From Paenibacillus sp. CC-CFT747 (GTDB taxonomy: Bacteria > Bacillota > Bacilli > Paenibacillales > NBRC-103111): DNA of 64,000 nt. Position 1 is the stretch's first letter, and every line of letters starts with the position of its first letter. The notes beneath the pieces were generated by a model. That model was not told where the DNA came from, did not search any database, and saw only the letters and a program-made list of their open reading frames with translations. The stretch is taken from assembly GCA_030323305.1 (NCBI GenBank), contig CP106741.1, positions 1,059,001-1,123,000 of the forward strand, read 5' to 3'. Shown piece after piece: positions 61,964 to 64,000 of the stretch. The position numbers and the translations under genes were made by a program.

Positions 61964-62992
61964 CTACTCTGTAACTAGCGCGGAACGCCAATGTTCTTGC
62001 GCGACGCGCCAATTGGCGGGAGTCTCCCCTTCCCATGAGCGGAACGCGCGATAGAACGAATTCTGGTCCTCGTAGCCGACTAGAAAAGCGACCTCTTTGA
62101 TCTCCAGCGACGGGTCTGCCAAGTAAGCGAGGGCCTGCTCGTGCCTGGTTTGTGCCAGCAACTGCTTGAAGCTTGCGCCTTCGTCCGTCAGCCTGCGCTG
62201 CAAGGTGCGATCACTCATCCCCAGCTCGAAGGCTACGGTTTGAATGTCGATTCGCCCGCGCGTTAGGCATCGTGACAAGATCCACTTCACCTTAGCGCTC
62301 ATGGTGAGTTGGCTCTGTCGTTCATCCAGCGTACGATCCAAGGCGGGAGTCAGAATCTCGAGAAGTTCTTCGTTGTACGACGCGAAGGGACGGTTCAGAT
62401 CGTCGCGATTCAGCGTTAGCCGATTGCGGTCAGTCCCCGTCCGAACGCGGCAGCCGAAATAACCTTCAAGGGCTTGAACATCGCCCATGGGGTGTATGAA
62501 TTCGACGGAACGAGCCGTCAGATGACGCCCGGTTCCCCGACGCCCGAGCTCAAGCAGGTAGGCGAGCGTGATGCCGACAAGCACCGGCGGTCCGGGTTGC
62601 TCGCCATGTTGCCACTCCAATTCAATCGAGCATTGCTCGCCTTCTTCCCGTATGCACAAGTTTTCCGGAGGGCACATTTGCTTATAGCGCGCCATTCGGT
62701 TCAGCGCGTCCCGGTAGTCGCGAGCGTGGAAGGTCGCCAAGGCGGCCGGCGGATACTGAGCCGTCTCGTACGCGGTCGCAAGCTTGACGATTCCCGTAGC
62801 GGTGTCTCCGACTAGTTCGGAAAAGGCATGCCAGATCGAGTAATATTGGTCGGTCGTGACTAACGGTTCGTTGATGACGGTTAGCGGTAGACGGGCTTGG
62901 CGCGCTACGTCAATGGGTTCTACCCCTATTCCTCTCAGGCTTGTCCAGAAGCCTGGCGCGATCTTGATACGGTTCGCGGAAGGAGCGTTCAT
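61964..62992 (-). CDS. AraC-family regulator with arabinose-binding-like N-terminal domain
   Basis: This is an intact 342-347-aa protein; ATG 62992 (MNAPSANRIKIAPGFW) or 63007. The N-terminal ~190 residues match the OruR/OqxR-type ligand-binding domain (AYETAQYPPAALATFHARDY, then ELGRRGTGRHL). The C-terminal AraC HTH is IQTVAFELGMSDRTLQRRL and EVAFLVGYEDQNSFYRAFRS, ending ETPANWR. GC-rich compared with neighbours. It lies directly upstream of the SDR gene in the same direction and probably regulates it. Confidence 0.88.
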   Translation of the reverse strand: MNAPSANRIKIAPGFWTSLRGIGVEPIDVARQARLPLTVINEPLVTTDQYYSIWHAFSELVGDTATGIVKLATAYETAQYPPAALATFHARDYRDALNRMARYKQMCPPENLCIREEGEQCSIELEWQHGEQPGPPVLVGITLAYLLELGRRGTGRHLTARSVEFIHPMGDVQALEGYFGCRVRTGTDRNRLTLNRDDLNRPFASYNEELLEILTPALDRTLDERQSQLTMSAKVKWILSRCLTRGRIDIQTVAFELGMSDRTLQRRLTDEGASFKQLLAQTRHEQALAYLADPSLEIKEVAFLVGYEDQNSFYRAFRSWEGETPANWRVAQEHWRSALVTE

Positions 62993-63070
62993 GCTGTCAA
63001 CCTCCAAGGATAAAGTCCAATTGCAAATGGTCCACGGAGCCCGTGGACCATTGATTCTTCTGATTATAGC

Positions 63071-63190
63071 TTAACCGTCGAGCAGCGTCATCTGTTCTTT
63101 CATATAACGCGTGCCATGAACAACATTCTTGGGGCTGACCTGATCGATTCGTTCAAGGTCCTCCTTCGTAAGAAGGACATCCGCCGCGGC
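63071..63190 (-). pseudogene. Aldo/keto-reductase C-terminal remnant
   Basis: About 39 codons with no start: AAADVLLTKEDLERIDQVSP then KNVVHGTRYMKEQMTLLDG and stop. The TRYMKEQM tail is typical of AKR11-like reductases. Only the last ~12% of the protein remains. Confidence 0.55.
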
Positions 63191-63216
63191 TGTAAGTAAA
63201 TCTGTAACTAAAAGTC

Positions 63217-63492
63217 TCAGCCAATCGAGCTTCGAACCCCGATTGAAGTGGGTTGTGCCTGATATGGAAATATAGGACTCTCGGAATATGTTTGATGCAA
63301 TTGGGAAGCCAAAGAAATATTTTCTTCTTCCTCAATTTCAAGTACATATTGCGGTACGTCATTTACAGCAAGCACCTGCACATATCCTTCAGTGGTTCCA
63401 TTCATTTTTTTATGAATCTTTGTGTTGTAATTAATTATTCCATTTTCTCGAAGTAAATCGACAATGTTAACAATACCTTCTTCCAATGTCAT
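63217..63492 (-). CDS. Hypothetical protein
   Basis: A 91-aa frame from ATG 63492 after GGAGAAGAACTTG: MTLEEGIVNIVDLLRENGII, then GYVQVLAVNDVPQYVLEIEE and a tail FPYQAQPTSIGVRSSIG. The N-terminal ~75 residues look like a compact alpha/beta protein; the tail may be out-of-family sequence added after a break near 63240. I do not recognise the family. Confidence 0.5.
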   Translation of the reverse strand: MTLEEGIVNIVDLLRENGIINYNTKIHKKMNGTTEGYVQVLAVNDVPQYVLEIEEEENISLASQLHQTYSESPIFPYQAQPTSIGVRSSIG

Positions 63493-63576
63493 CAAGTTCT
63501 TCTCCAATCCGAATATATATGGAACAAATATACATTTTGGCATCCGCAAAGAATAGGTAGAAAATGAATAAAACAT

Positions 63577-63671
63577 AACTATCCTGCCCTTTAGCTCAAT
63601 GACGGAAGGAGCAGCTGCCGCTGCGGCAAGCTGCTCCCTGGATCGCTGAACTAACGTGCCCGTTAGTTTAC
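63577..63671 (-). repeat. CTAACGGG element (type B)
   Basis: Left ACTATCCTGCCCTTTAGCTC, hairpin GGAGCAGCTGCCG-CTG-CGGCAAGCTGCTCC, right ACGTGCCCGTTAGTTTAC. Confidence 0.85.
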
Positions 63672-63794
63672 TCCTTACACTTTGACCCGACAACCTCTCT
63701 AAACTCGTAAGCCCCCACCCTTCGGCAATCCGTTACTTTCCACGCGAATAAGTTCAAGAAATAATGGCTGTTTTCAGCGCCTCTTACCCTTAAC

Positions 63795-64000
63795 TCATTC
63801 TGCTTCTGGAGTGAATCCCATCGCAATCGAAAGCCGGTTCCAACTATTGATCATCATGATTAACATCGTTAGATTGATGTACTGAGTTTCCGAAAAGTAC
63901 TTCCTGACCTTATGATACACAGGATCCGGCACTTTAAGCGAGGGCAATAATGTTACATGCTCTGTAAGTTCTAATGCCGCCTTCTCCATTTCCGAGTAAA
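63795..64000 (-). CDS. Carboxymuconolactone-decarboxylase/AhpD-like protein, C-terminal part
   Basis: The last ~68 codons of a protein whose start lies beyond the window: YSEMEKAALELTEHVTLLPS, then YHKVRKYFSETQYINLTMLI and SWNRLSIAMGFTPEAE. The final helix INSWNRLSIAMG is typical of peroxidase-related CMD-family proteins (the CxxC would lie outside the window). Its stop is ~120 bp from a repeat element. Confidence 0.75.
   Translation of the reverse strand, partial: YSEMEKAALELTEHVTLLPSLKVPDPVYHKVRKYFSETQYINLTMLIMMINSWNRLSIAMGFTPEAE

Noticed and set aside
63493..63693. N-terminal extension of the 63217 frame (reads through the type B element)
   Set aside because: It is element sequence translated in frame; the ATG at 63492 has a Shine-Dalgarno, so the gene starts there.

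Overview
The window looks like a chromosomal segment of a Gram-positive, spore-forming member of the Paenibacillaceae. The evidence is AGGAGG-type ribosome binding sites, lipoprotein-anchored sugar ABC transporters of the LplB/YtcP type beside a membrane-bound AraC sensor-regulator, very large secreted proteins with GLUG, Big2, cadherin-like and FIMAH-like modules, and abundant extragenic palindromes. The genus is an inference. The read contains more than 25 apparent single-base losses, mostly in G, C, A or T runs, that split otherwise normal genes. I annotate these genes as whole and treat most breaks as sequence error.

Positions 1-20.3 kb are GC-rich and conventional. On the minus strand lies a sugar-utilisation locus: two ABC permeases, a solute-binding lipoprotein, a 799-residue membrane AraC-type regulator and two Gfo/Idh/MocA oxidoreductases. 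Then come a NUDIX hydrolase, a sensor kinase with its NarL-type response regulator, an EcsC-family protein, an LD-carboxypeptidase, an MFS exporter, a quinone-reductase-like MDR protein, an overlapping three-gene operon (SIS-domain protein, BadF-type sugar kinase, ceramidase-like hydrolase) and a small secreted SapA-like protein.

From about 20.4 kb to the end the character changes. Base composition drops for most genes, and single genes or gene pairs, nearly all on the minus strand, are separated by a family of about 75-100 bp repeats. Each repeat has the octamer CTAACGGG (minus strand) near both ends and usually a hairpin in between. All copies I found point the same way, and stop codons of several genes fall inside the repeat. 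The cargo is typical of mobile gene cassettes: GNAT acetyltransferases, alpha/beta hydrolase, AraC/GyrI regulator, a type-2 pyrF, LOG and MazG-like proteins, NIPSNAP, an Ldh-family protein, nucleotidyltransferase, HAD phosphatase, P-loop kinase, SDR, plus broken fragments. A group II intron, and probably an IS110-family element, sit inside such repeats. No recombinase gene is visible, so the integron-like reading is a hypothesis.

Inside this zone lie longer, more conventional blocks: nadB, a STAND/TPR regulator, and a 13-kb carbohydrate module (39.5-52.0 kb). The module comprises an SGNH esterase, two permeases, a binding protein, a divergent ROK repressor and a 2061-residue secreted protein with PHP and metallophosphoesterase domains. 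The same AATAAATCAATTT operator-like motif precedes both the transporter operon and the giant gene. A second long secreted protein (55.6-59.6 kb) combines a GH18-like barrel with adhesive domains.
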